The translations under genes were made by a program, and so were the position numbers. The notes under the pieces were generated by a model that did not search any database, was not told where the DNA came from, and saw only the letters and a list, made by a program, of their open reading frames with translations. From Euclidia mi (taxonomy: Eukaryota > Arthropoda > Insecta > Lepidoptera > Erebidae), in assembly GCA_944739405.2 (NCBI GenBank), contig OX123182.2, positions 21,029,326-21,093,325 of the forward strand: a stretch of 64,000 nucleotides of DNA, read 5' to 3'. Positions 44,966 through 55,609 of this stretch are shown in pieces. Each line of letters begins with the position of its first letter. Position 1 is the stretch's first letter.

Positions 44966-45602
44966 ATGACAAACAACTACCGAAAGTATATACTGAGGGA
45001 TGGTACGGTTGACATATGTCGGGCGTGTCACCGGCCCGGTGAATCTCTCAGGCATATAGTATCCGGTTGTTCGAGTCTTGCCAATGGTCAGTATTTGCAC
45101 AGACACAACCAAGTGGCCAGGATAATCCATCAGCAACTAGCCCTTAAATATGATCTCATTGGTTCTGAGGTACCGTACTACAGATATGTGCCCGACCCAG
45201 TTCTCGAAAATGGTCGTGCATTGTTGTACTGGGACCGGTCTATCATTACAGACAGGAATATTGTAGCCAATAAGCCTGATATTGTAGTGATAGACCGAGC
45301 AGAGCGACTCGCAATGATAATCGATATCACCATACCGCATGACGGCAATCTCGTGAAAGCAGAAAAAGAAAAAGAGATAGATTAAATATTTGGACCTAGC
45401 TCACAAGATTGTTGACATGTGGGATGTAGATTCGGCGATCATTGTACCGATAGTCGTGTCGGTGAATGGTTTAATCGCCAAGAGCCTCGACCAACACCTA
45501 AAGAGGCTCACACTAGGCAGCTGGATCAAGTCTTTGATTCAGAAGGCAGTTCTTCTCGACACGGCGCGCATCGTGGGGAAGTTCTTGTCTATGAGGCCCT
45601 AA
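44966..45602 (+). pseudogene. Restriction-like endonuclease domain of a non-LTR retrotransposon
   Basis: The first frame (44966-45385) has the zinc-binding CRACHRPGESLRHIVSGC followed by YLHRHNQVARIIHQQLA, then PVLENGRALLYWDRSII, NKPDIVVIDR and MIIDITIPHD. PD followed by ID-I- is the catalytic core expected of a PD-(D/E)XK nuclease, and CCHC plus RHN is the signature preceding it in R2/NeSL-type elements. After a frameshift at about 45385 the second frame (45390-45602) continues DLAHKIVDMWDVDSAIIVP to the end of the protein. The RT is absent. In a complete element this domain nicks the target site. The class is inferred from motifs. Confidence 0.75.
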
Positions 45603-45741
45603 CCACCGATGGCTTGGTCCCTGTACCCGACACTGGTGGGTCTCCGTGGTCCCTTTTATATTTCTAAAGGTTTTTTTTTTCAAATGAAATATACTTTATT
45701 AATATAAAAGAAACTATGTGTAAGATAATAAATGGAGTGAA

Positions 45742-45888
45742 TAATAATAATAATATTCTACCACATTCACACAACACCATCTAGTCCCAAACTAAGCAGC
45801 TTGTACTATGGGTACTAGATAATGGATAAACATACATATATACTTTTTTTTTGTAAATACATACATATTATACATAATATATACCAGG
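45742..45888 (-). mobile_element. SINE family S4, 3' part
   Basis: Minus-strand copy of 36090-36258: the ATT tail (plus-strand AATAATAATA) at left, then ACCACATTCACACAACACCA and CTATGGGTACTAGATAATGG. The tRNA-like head is missing; it ends close to the outer edge of fold-back 2. Confidence 0.85.
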
Positions 45889-45901
45889 ATAGATAATCTT
45901 T

Positions 45902-48424
45902 GAAACGATAAAAAATTATAGTAGGATGAAACCCATTGGAAAAGAAAGAGAATATAGCAAAAATTTAAGGAAAAATAAATTACGGGCGATCTGAGGTCGG
46001 GAAGTGGATGGGGTTGCGATTTTACGGGTAAAAAAGGGTTTATCTCGATTGCCTGCAAAACTACAAGTCCTACGGAAAAAACGTCAATGGCAAAGTTGTA
46101 GGTAATAAAAAGATCTACAACTGTTGCATTTACACTTTATTCACACAACGTCATAATTTATGTGAAAAATTTAAATAACCAAGTTTTTGGCTTTTTTATT
46201 TTTAACTTTTACAATAGTTTTTTCTTTTACACGAAATTTGGTGAAAACTTGCCTTTTTATGTTCCAAACACATTGTAAATGTTTTTTATTTAAAAAAAAT
46301 ATTTTTACGCCTTATTTTGACTTAATATCGAAATAAAACCCTAATTTTCAATTAAAAATTCTCACGTCAAAATATCAGCTTTTTTTTTTAATTGTTCGGC
46401 ATTTTGTTCGTTGAAATCTCTACTTTCTGATGGTGTGAATAAAATATACATTACGAAGGTTAAAGTTTTCAGAAAATGCAAAGAAATGAAACAAACTCGA
46501 GACCGATCTTTTTATTCATAATGTACAATTTTGAGATATATATTAAAATTAATACTTTAATTACTCGAAAAACGTAAGATTCCATGCTACATTGATAAAT
46601 AAGAACTTAAGAATCGATATATATACAACTAAAATTAGCAACCAAATCAGTTAATATTTAATAATACATCTACGATATTTTGAGAAAATTATAGAATCTT
46701 CTTAATATTATAGCGTAGACTTCTATTTATTGCTATTTTAAGATAATGTATATACCTGAGTAACCCACAAAAAGTTTTAGCCCATCATTAGTTATTTTAT
46801 AGAGAAAAGGGGAAGGGCTAGGTGGATCTGGGCCTTACTGCCTGTTATTTCGTATCAGCTGTAAAACAATTAGTCAGTATTCGAAATACAGAACAGTGAA
46901 CAACATTGTTCATAAAAATACATATCAGGGCTGGGATCCACCTAGCCCTTCCCCACTTCTCTATAAAATAACTATTGATGGGCTCAAATTGTCTGTGGGT
47001 CACTCAGGTATATACATTATCTTAAAAAAACAATAAATAGGAGTCTACGCTATAATATAAACAAGATTCTATAACTTTCTCCAAATATTGTAGATGTCTT
47101 ATTAAATATTCACTTATTTGGTTGCTAATTTTAGTTGCATATATCGATTTTTTAGTTCTTATTTATCAATGTAGCATGGAATCTTACGTTTTTCGAATAA
47201 TTAAAGTATTAATTTTAATAAATATCTCAAAATTGTACATTATGAATAAAAAGATCGGTCTCGAGTTTGTTTCATTTCTTTGCATTTTCTGAGAACGTTG
47301 ACCTTAGTAATGTATATTTTATTCACACCATCAGAAAGTAGAGATTTCAACGAACAAAATGCCGAACAATTTAAAAAAAAATGCTGATATTTTGACTTGA
47401 GAATTTTCAATTGAAAATTAGGGTTTTATTTCGATATTCAGTCAAAATAAGGCGTAAAAATAATTTTTTAAATAAAAAACATTTACAGTGTGTTTGGAAC
47501 ATGAAAAGGCAAGTTTTCACCAAATTTCGTGTAAAAGAAAAAACTATTGTTTGTAGCGCCATCTACCTTTCCATCGAAACTAATCACATCAACGTCAATG
47601 GTTCGTCGCTGCTTGGCCAATGCGAGCGATGCCTTTTGTTTCCGTCCCTGTCTATCCCATTCCCTGGAAGGGGCACGCCTTTCGCGGATTGGTCGCCGCG
47701 ATCATCAACGCGAGAGACAGTCTAGAAAATTCGAGACGCTGAGATTGTGTCCGCCATACCGCACCGCACAGCTATAATTATTACCGCTTATACAAAACTC
47801 AAAACCGCTCGCGAGTGAAAGTGATTTGTGTAGTGGAGTGAATCCAAGCAGCTTCATCTCGAAAACACCAGGAGACTCCCCTTCTGAGAAGAAGAAGACT
47901 GCCATTTGCAAGGAAAGAGGACTGACGTACAAGGTAGGTGCCCCTCATCCTTCAGCATCCTTAGAACATCCTATACCCACTCACAATCCTCTTCCCTTAT
48001 CCAATCCTTAGGCGACTATAACTCGCCATCCTTTAGATACAGTCCATTAATCCTACCCAAATCGCCCTAGAAACTACGGTTTCGGTGTAACGCCGAACCA
48101 ATTGTAAAAGTTAAACATAAAAGACCAAAAACTTGGTTATTTGAATTTTTCACATAAATAATGACGTTGTATGAATAAAGTGTTAATACAAAAGTTATAG
48201 ATCTTTTTATTACCTACAACTTTGCCCTTGACGTTTTTCCCGTAGGACTTGTAGTTTTGCTGGCAATCGAGATAAACCCTTTTTTACCCTTAAAATCGCA
48301 ACCCCATCCACTTCCCGACCTAGGATCGCCCGTAATTTGTTTTTCCTTTAATGATTGCTATATTCTCTTCCTTCTTCAATGGGTTTCATCATACTGTAAT
48401 TTTATTTTAGTTTTTACCGTTTTC
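45902..48424. mobile_element. Fold-back element 2, arms about 930 bp, one arm interrupted by a solo LTR
   Basis: The left arm 45902-46829 and right arm 46937-48424 are reverse complements once the LTR at 47551-48100 is removed. Outer pair: GTAGGATGAAACCCATTGG with its complement near 48378-48396. Inner pair: GGGAAGGGCTAGGTGGATC (46811-46829) with GATCCACCTAGCCCTTCCC (46937-46955). The loop is 107 nt. Divergence between arms appears to be several percent. No coding capacity. A transcript would form a very long double-stranded stem. Confidence 0.9.
47551..48100 (+). repeat. Solo LTR (copy 2), TSD ATTGT
   Basis: 550 bp, TTGTAGCGCCATCTA...CGCCGAACCA, flanked by ATTGT (47546-47550 and 48101-48105). 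The opposite fold-back arm shows the empty site (ATTGT once, in its complement). Shared with copy 1: ATTGG box (47688 region), TATA-like TATACAAAA (about 47789), and ACAAG/GTAGGT (GT at 47934-47935) in place of the better GTAAGT of copy 1. Confidence 0.9.
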
Positions 48425-49445
48425 TAACGTATCTGCACTGGTCTAATTCACGTAGGTATTCTTTTGAAAAAAAAAACCCAGATCACTTTTACTTTGACTC
48501 AAAAATGTCCATTGCTAGTATCAAAAGTCTCGCGACATCAAAAAATATAAATGTGATAACAGAAAATAAGGTGTTATTGTGATTAAAACTGTGTACGGTC
48601 AGAGTGCTCTAAAAGCTTATTGGCCTGACAAAGGATTTGAGGCTCCAATTCTCAACACTGCAAAAGGCTTGTAACAAACACTCCGTTACGCTGTGAAACT
48701 CAAATATTAACATATTTGAAATGTGATGTTTTACTTGCCGTTAAAGCTGATAGCTTTGTCAGCTGTAATGGTTTCGACTCCTTTGTAGCTGAAACATTTC
48801 TGGGAACCAAAAACGTGAACTATGAAGATAAATTACTAATATATTGATGATAATATTGAAATGTATATTAAAAAGAACGTAAGGTAGTAGAAAAGTGAAC
48901 GACATTGACTGATACATTCTAGGACGTATGTAATAACGATTGTTACTAAATCGTAGATAATAGTTTAATTATTCGGTCATCCATGTATGAAATATTTTGC
49001 AACTATGAAAATAAATACTACGGTTAAAAAATTAGAATTTCATGTGTGTAAACAATTTTAAACAGAGGCATTTAAAGCCTTTAATATGTAGCTAATAATT
49101 ACTTATTCTGTGGCGATAAAATTAATATTGTACAAAATACATGTACAATGTCCGGTACTTAAATGAGTTCAATTGTTGAAAGTAAGTACGAGTGTAATGT
49201 TTTTTTGCTGTAATGAATGGCAGTCTAGTTCATGGCCAACATTAAATGATAATGAAATGTCCAAAATGAGGAGCCTATAGTCGGTATTGATTATCTTATC
49301 ATTTAAATTGTTATAATATCTCAAACTTGAATATGTTAAGCAATTTGTACCATATTTCAATTTTAAACGAAATATACAAAGAAAATCATCTGACATATAG
49401 TATGTATGTAATTTACTAAATAACAGAATATATCGTGAGTATAAT
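48425..49445. other. Non-coding stretch
   Basis: No recognised gene. The minus ORF 49465-49169 (98 codons) contains KYGTNCLTYSSLRYYNNLND, faintly like the C-terminal end of Jockey-type ORF2 proteins, but the match is too weak to call. Confidence 0.35.
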
Positions 49446-49728
49446 GGAAGAACTGAATAACTCAAAAATTCAAGTTTCGAGATAATCGCGATTTACTGTT
49501 TTTTGATCATTTTTTTTACATTCCTAAGAAATGGAGAACAATTTATTGTCGGCGATTTTATATGCTATAAGCATGTATGCTGTCAATTATATGCTTGATT
49601 AAACTAACTTTTATCATGAACCAAAAATATTACAAAAATAAAAAACCAAGTTATCCATTTTTGCCACACCAAGATATTGCAAACATACCGTAGTTAGCTA
49701 ATTCTATATTGTAGTTATTCAGTTTTCC
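49446..49728. mobile_element. Short TIR element M1, copy 1
   Basis: 283 bp bounded by GGAAGAACTGAATAACTC and the imperfect complement GTAGTTATTCAGTTTTCC. Outside the left end TATCGTGAGTATAAT matches the flank-side sequence of the copy at 52990-53268 (TATCGTGGGTATAAT, opposite strand), so the true ends may lie further out. Confidence 0.6.
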
Positions 49729-50022
49729 CACACACTAAATGAACGTTAATATTAAAACATGAAAGTTATGCATTCTTAGTGAAAGTTTATTTGTGAAATT
49801 TTATCACTGATTATTGATCTCACATGAAATAAAAGACCTACATTGGCAGTAGTAACATTGTATATAAAAAAATGTATAAAAATACCTAAAATTACAATAT
49901 CAAATTAACAAAATTAGGTATGGCAACAAAATATTATAATAATATAATAATAAATTACTTATTATAAATCTTCTAAAATCAACTAAAACAATAATAACTT
50001 TCCATTGCATTAAAACATACTA

Positions 50023-51345
50023 GGGTGGTCTAAAAGTTTCCGACCTGCACCTGAAGGAAGCAGCACTCGTCATCTTCACACTACTACATCTACATCTTGT
50101 GGCAGTTACCCACCAACATTTCAGCTATTTTTTACCAGTAATTGCTGTTTGACAGCCATACGTTTGAGTTTGAGTTTTGTGTAAATGGGAAATTTTGTAT
50201 CGAGCTGTCATTAAATTTTTGTTTTTAAAAGGCAATACGCCGAAGCCATTTAAATTTGATTAAAACTCTGTTTATCGGGGCTCTCGGCTCTATCATCATC
50301 ACCCTAGCGTAATCTCGGTTGCATCGAAGACTTACACGTTTAAGAGCCCAAGGCTCGCTTACTGGTCTAACCAGATATGACAGAATATCAACTTTTCCTC
50401 AGAGCGACTGCCGTTTGACCTCCGCAACCCAAAGGGATAGTGATATTCCATAGTTTAGACCAGTATCAGTTTATTTGAGGGTACTGACTCCCCGTAATGA
50501 CTGTCAAAGATCATCATGACAGCCAAGACCGACAGTTTAACGTGCTCCATGGCACGGGACAAGCAATAATTAACAATTTAATACGCACTTTACTTTGAAA
50601 AGTCATTGGTGCGTGCTGTGGATTCAAACTCGATACCCTCTGCATGGACTGCCATTGGTACCTCCACTAGGCTATCGCTGCCTCTCTGTTCCATCAGTTA
50701 CCACGATGAAATTTTGGGCAGCTAATTTAAACTTGGTCGTAAGAGCTAGGGAACAGATGAAGGTCCGGCACGTCCAAAAATTGTAATCACTGACGATAAC
50801 CTCTCTAAATTTCACCAAATGGTGCTAGACGACCGCTGAATTGAGTAAGAGAGATAGCAGAGGCTATGAAAATGACTAACAAATGTATTAGCTACATATT
50901 AAATCAAGATTTAAGCATAAGCAAGCTCCCAGAGCGATGATGCCACGTTTGCTCACGTTAAGACCAAAACCGCGTTCGAATGGAATTTTTTTAATACTCT
51001 TTTTGCGTAGATTAAGCTTATGATCCAAGTTTTGGTATAATTATTGACTGTAGATGCAACCTGGATACACCATTATACGCCGAAATCAATAATACATACA
51101 TTCCAAATAGTAAATTGCTAAGGATAAGGAGGAACCGACTCCAATGGACACAGGCCGTTTTTTCGGCTGGGAAAGTGATGCTGACTATTTTTTGGGATGT
51201 TCATGGAGAGAGATCGAAAGGGATAGCTATTATAGCAGCATACTACGCTCTATTACTAGACAAGTGGAAGGTAGAAGTTGTGCAAAAAGGTCCGTATTTG
51301 CAGAAAAGACTATATAACTGACATAAATTTGCGGAAACTTTATAT
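50023..51345 (+). mobile_element. mariner transposon, dead, split by a SINE
   Basis: Left end GGGTGGTCTAAAAGTTTCCG follows TA (50021-50022), the mariner target. The right end is decayed; CGGAAACTTT at about 51335 may be its remnant. The transposase reads in fragments: RAVIKFLFLKGNTPKPF (about 50197), then after the SINE KFWAANLNLV, DDNLSKFHQMVLDD, REIAEAMKM, VDATWIHHYTP (first catalytic Asp, codon 51053-51055; the usual Glu after it is Ala) and TIFWDVHG (second Asp, 51196-51198). The third Asp region is lost. Many stops and shifts; not functional. Confidence 0.88.
50292..50683 (-). mobile_element. SINE family S1, near full length, inside mariner
   Basis: The tail ATCATCATCACCCTAGCG is at left and the tRNA-like head (plus-strand TCCACTAGGCTATCGCTGCC) at right. 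The B box is readable as complement of GGATTCAAACTCGATACC. CTCTGTT occurs near both flanks (about 50268 and 50683), a weak TSD candidate. Confidence 0.85.
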
Positions 51346-51399
51346 TTAACTTGTCGCTGATTGCCTACGAGGCCCAGTAAATAAGCTATACGTCTGTCA

Positions 51400-51530
51400 A
51401 GAGTGAAAGTAACAGATTTTTTCGAATTCTCAGTAGTAGAACGAAGTCTGGCAATGTGCCCGGCAACGTCAATAAACCCCCTTTTTATGTAGGACCTAAA
51501 AATGCATGACATGGCCAAATATGGGTGTAA
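51400..51530 (+). mobile_element. SINE family S6, body only
   Basis: TTTTTTCGAATTCTCAGTAG, GTCTGGCAATGTGCCCGGCA and TAGGACCTAAAAATGCATGA follow the S6 body at 61850-61965 closely; the tRNA-like head is missing or unrecognisable. Confidence 0.75.
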
Positions 51531-51729
51531 TTATTACAGCTTCTGTCTACCTCTTCGGAGTATCGGTTTGCCACGTCACGCCTTGCTCGCTATCGCGCGA
51601 GGTATTTTCTCCCCCTTAAGCTTTCATATTAGGAAGGGGGCGTATAACGGTCAAACAATTATTATTATTATTTATTTATTTAATTATATTAACTACTTCT
51701 TATCATTTAATTAATTTCATCAGCCTATC

Positions 51730-52200
51730 ACTCCTAGAGGTGGACCTCCCCAGGGTATGCCACAAGACCAATTCTGGCAGCCAACACTACGCTTGCTGAG
51801 GCGTGGCGTTAATTTAAGAACCTGCTTTTTAATCGACATATCATAAGTTCCCCCATTCAATTCGCTATAACTGTGAACTATGTCAGATACTTAGGTCTTC
51901 TGACGGATAACCCATCAGCGAAATCCCTAGCATTGTCCTTTTCATAGCTCTTGGAGAGAAATGTAGTGTAGGCAGTGCATTGCAGGACAGCCCAGTTTCA
52001 ATGGAGTTGAAGGCATTTTCGTAGTCCACAAAAGCCAGCCACAGCGGCCGGTTTTACTCTTCGGAATTCTAAATAGCCTATGAAAAAGTATGCTCTATAT
52101 GGATTTGGCCCACGGTACTAAAGCCTTTAAGAAACCTAGCCTGCATCGGTCGCTGGAAGACATCAAATCTTGATGTCAGAAAAAAGTAGCCAGGGGTGAC
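51730..52200 (-). pseudogene. RTE-like LINE RT remnant
   Basis: On the minus strand the segment at 52150-51990 reads FKGFSTVGQIHIEHTFS and LAFVDYENAFNSIETGLS, the QAGF/block A region of RTE-like RT (compare AFVDYTKAFDS at the window start). The rest is too decayed to place. It continues leftward as unidentified sequence. Confidence 0.65.
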
Positions 52201-52244
52201 CACATCACCCAGTCTTAAAGAGCTTCTCTCTGAGGCACGAGACA

Positions 52245-52312
52245 AGCCATTCTAACCCGAGCCCTGTGAATAGCAGTCTATTGATATCTTCACTAGGCTA
52301 TCGCTACCTACC
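52245..52312 (-). repeat. SINE S1 head-like remnant
   Basis: TGATATCTTCACTAGGCTATCGCTACC resembles the complement of the S1 head (GGCAGCGATAGCCTAGTGGA); upstream sequence GAGGCACGAGACAAGC matches the S1 body. Very diverged and internally deleted. Confidence 0.5.
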
Positions 52313-52436
52313 TTATTAACATAATAATTATGTCTAATAATAGTATATCTGTTTATACTATAATTATCCGATTGTAATAAATCACCGGTAAAAACGTAGC
52401 ATGCTAGTACAGCCAAACCCGCTACTTTAAGTTGCA

Positions 52437-52625
52437 GTGAGTTTAGTGTGGTGACAGATTAAGAATACGTAATGTCATCACCCCATATGGGAGTCGTAAG
52501 AGCCAACGGAGGGACCATAATATGCAGGGAACAGCACTGTAAGAGAAAACTTAAAACAAACCCTATAACAACCCGTTTGGCCAGCATGGTATAGTAGGCC
52601 AATTCCTCGTTTCAAAGGAGAGAAT
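52437..52625 (+). repeat. 3' end of LINE-type repeat (family T), second copy
   Basis: Shares GTGGTGACAGATTAAGAATA, GGAACAGCACTGTAAGAGAA and AACCCGTTTGGCCAGCATGG with the complement of 35373-35613. Truncated before the GATGATGA end. Confidence 0.75.
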
Positions 52626-52989
52626 CTAAAAATTGGAGCAATATTGTCGTGGAGCCTCTAGAGATGCTTCGTGAAGCCCTGGCGCTCTGCGGAGCATACC
52701 TTGAGAATGGTTGATCTATAGGTTTACATTATTTCGCGTTAATTTGTACTACTGAATTGTACGATAACTTTGCTTACGTGCGTATACTATAAATAGAAGA
52801 ATTAAATAATTTCACATATTGACATTTGTTTGATTGGAATCTCTCATAAATTTATATTTCCTCGAAGAAGAAATAAATAAAAATACTTATTTAAAAACGA
52901 AAGAACGTTCATTAATGCCCGAATTGAATAACACAAGTTGTTTAGTTTTCCTTCAACTTGACTAGTTTCATTAAAATATTTTCGTGCGC

Positions 52990-53268
52990 GGAAGAACTAA
53001 ATAACTCAATTTAGCTAATTCATTTAATACTCAAGTGATCAGAAGTCACAGTTATTCATTTATTTATAGAGTTATTCATTTTTTCTACTAATATTTAATG
53101 TTCATTTATAAATATCTATTTTTACAATTGAAACACAAAAATGGATTTATTTTTGGACTGCGTTATGATATAAGAATCTTTGTTAGACCAAAAGATGCGG
53201 CAAATTTTGGGGTTCACGAAAATAGTAAAAGGTCAATTTGGCCAAAATCGGAGTTATTTAGTTCTTCC
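52990..53268. mobile_element. Short TIR element M1, copy 2
   Basis: 279 bp between GGAAGAACTAAATAACTC (52990-53007) and its perfect complement (53251-53268). It continues outward on the right as ATTATACCCACGATATA. The ORF at 53098-53352 runs through it and is not a gene. Confidence 0.7.
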
Positions 53269-53818
53269 ATTATACCCACGATATACGCAAAACGATGTTT
53301 ACACGCCAAAAGAGATTTCCATTTGATTGTACCAGGGCAACATAAATATTGAATGGTGTACGGAAACAAAACAGTGAGAGATCCTACAATTCTCTATATT
53401 ACGTATTTATGAGGATACAATTGATTCGCAGAATATTTCGATATTCTGATATTCTTTGCATTGCATGAAAATTTTACTGATGTTTTTATAATTCCAGATT
53501 TTATTGATACTTTTTCTGAGGCAATCAATTTTATGTATTGTTCCTTTGAGAGAATGGATGAAAGTTTATCGTTTTTAGGTTATGTTTACAATCTGAGACC
53601 CAATTATAAACTACTGGATTGACTTCTTACAATCAAACTCCAGTATCCTAACTAGGGTCGAAAGAAACGTTATTGATGGAACGTCAATCTTTTGATGATC
53701 TTATTTCAATGTTGTAACTGTTTGCAATTGTGTAGCTATTGCTTTTACTTAAACATTGAATAGTTTTAAATGTACATTCGAATAAACCTAAATTTGTTTT
53801 CGAATTCTCAAATGATTT

Positions 53819-53838
53819 GGGGGCACAGTAGTGCCCCC
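53819..53838. repeat. 8-bp GC-rich hairpin with a second GTGCCCCC
   Basis: GGGGGCAC, loop AGTA, GTGCCCCC; a further GTAGTGCCCCCGCC follows at about 53862 and a GGCACGGCCGCGGCC block at 53887. It forms a local GC-rich island. Confidence 0.6.
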
Positions 53839-53924
53839 ACCATCTGGGCGCGCGGTAGTGCCCCCGCCAAGTCGAGCAAAAAAGCGGCACGGCCGCGGCC
53901 GTACCATCCTTTTCTCGAAGCAAT

Positions 53925-54795
53925 TTAGGCCATTTTCAACCCCCTATAACGTTGTGGATAAAACTAGACGCCTGAGTTTTTGGTTACTATGCAGGCATTT
54001 TATCAACATGGTGTATTTCAAATTTAATTCAATTTCAACGAGTAGTTTAAGAATTATAACGTGTCAAATTTCTTAATTTTGTCACTCACTGACCGATCAT
54101 CAAAAGTCTTAGGCACTTCTAGCAGACATAGAAGCTTCAAATTTAGAATACAATTAGTGTTTAGTATATGAATCAAGGAAAAATTAAAGTATTTTTCAAC
54201 TTCTGTCCATTTTTCGAGATACATCAACTACATAAATAACTTTGTAATCTCATATAAATATATAGGATTACAAAATTACATTTGCAGTTAGAGCTTTAAT
54301 TAAGAAAATTCGTTGATGGTGTACAAGAAGTAGAAGGTACCGGAATGGACAAAAGTAAAAGTATCTCAAAAAAGAAATGAGATCCCATAAAAACAATACT
54401 TGTTAAAAATACCAAGGCTCACGACCGTAAAAAGTTGTGAAATCCATGTAATAACAAGTCGGTTAATTAAAAATCTTTAATGTTATAAATTAATATATTG
54501 TGGCGATTATCGCGTGTATAAAGCTTGTGACGAATAGGCGAGGCAAGGTTTGGTTGCTCATATAACGAACCGTTCTGAAAACGAACCAATCTCGAATACG
54601 GCGAATATAGTATTTCAATTGATGAAATAGTTTTTTAATATGTTTATCGGATTTGACATCAATTTAATTTTAGTGATGACCTGTGCTGTGCTTTGAGAAA
54701 ATCTGTGCATATAAATCTGGTAAGCTAAAGAAAGTGGAACTTGAAACACAAACGTCAAAGTTCAGGTATGATGGAATTGCTTAATTCATTATTAC
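53925..54795. other. Non-coding stretch
   Basis: No gene or named repeat found. Confidence 0.4.
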
Positions 54796-54799
54796 GTAC

Positions 54800-54925
54800 A
54801 TACATACATAGACTCACGCCTGTTTCCCCGAAGGGGTAGGCAGAGGCATATTAGACGCCCACTTTTCGCCAGTGTTTTGATCCCACGTAATAGGTGGCGA
54901 GCCTATTGCCGCTTATCGGGATATT
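54800..54925 (-). mobile_element. SINE family S6, 3' part
   Basis: On the minus strand: GGCAATAGGCTCGCCACCTA, TTACGTGGGATCAAAACACT, GGCGAAAAGTGGGCGTCTAA, GCCTCTGCCTACCCCTTCGG and GGCGTGAGTCTATGTATG. The best preserved S6 3' end in the window. Confidence 0.8.
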
Positions 54926-55104
54926 TTGTTTGCCAGAGCTTCGTCCGTTGATCGGCAGGTGCACCACTTGCAGGTGAGGTTGGCTTGGGACCCTAAGTTC
55001 TTGGTGGGAACCCTATGCACCAATTCATTATTTTAAACTCATTTTAGGGATTGATGTTTCACAAAGAATTTGTATAAAATGAGGTATAATAGTTTTAATA
55101 CAGA

Positions 55105-55312
55105 CTAGAGGACGCCAGCAGCTACGCCTGCACATTTTTTAAAATTTATCTATTTTGATCGATCCCGTGGGTATTTCGGGAAATCCCTTCTTAGTGCACC
55201 CCTACGGTCCCCAAGGAACATACATGCCAAATTTCAGCTTCCTGCGCCCAATAGTTTCGGCTGTAGCGTGTCTGTCAGTCAGTCAGTAACGCAAGGATTT
55301 TATATATTAAGA
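55105..55312 (-). mobile_element. Mini-Helitron H1, copy 2
   Basis: 208 bp on the minus strand, 5' TCTTAATATATAAAATCC (at 55312) and 3' ...CTCTAG (at 55105), inserted between A and T. About 90% or more identical by eye to 43132-43337 and 60493-60700. Confidence 0.88.
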
Positions 55313-55553
55313 TGATAAGGCCAGAAAACTTGATACGCTAAAGTTAATCCAAGGTGTATGGATAATTACGACGAAACCATTATAGTTATATACGAGATTC
55401 ATAATTTTGTGACTCTGGTAACAAACCAGTAAAAAATCTCTCAAACTGATTATATTCAAGATCTAACTTTTAGGCCCACTCCAGAATTATCCAAATACGC
55501 CAACGCATAAATCCTCTTCAGCTTACATTAATGTGTTAATATTTCTTAATTAT

Positions 55554-55609
55554 GTTAGCTTGCTTTTGGAAATAAGTATCTACATACTTATTTTCAAAAG
55601 CAAGCTAAC
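55554..55609. repeat. 26-bp hairpin, one mismatch
   Basis: 55554-55579 (GTTAGCTTGCTTTTGGAAAT...) pairs with 55584-55609 around the loop CTAC. Confidence 0.85.

Noticed and set aside
49169..49465. 98-codon minus ORF, possible LINE ORF2 end
   Set aside because: Similarity to Jockey-type C-termini is limited to a few residues.
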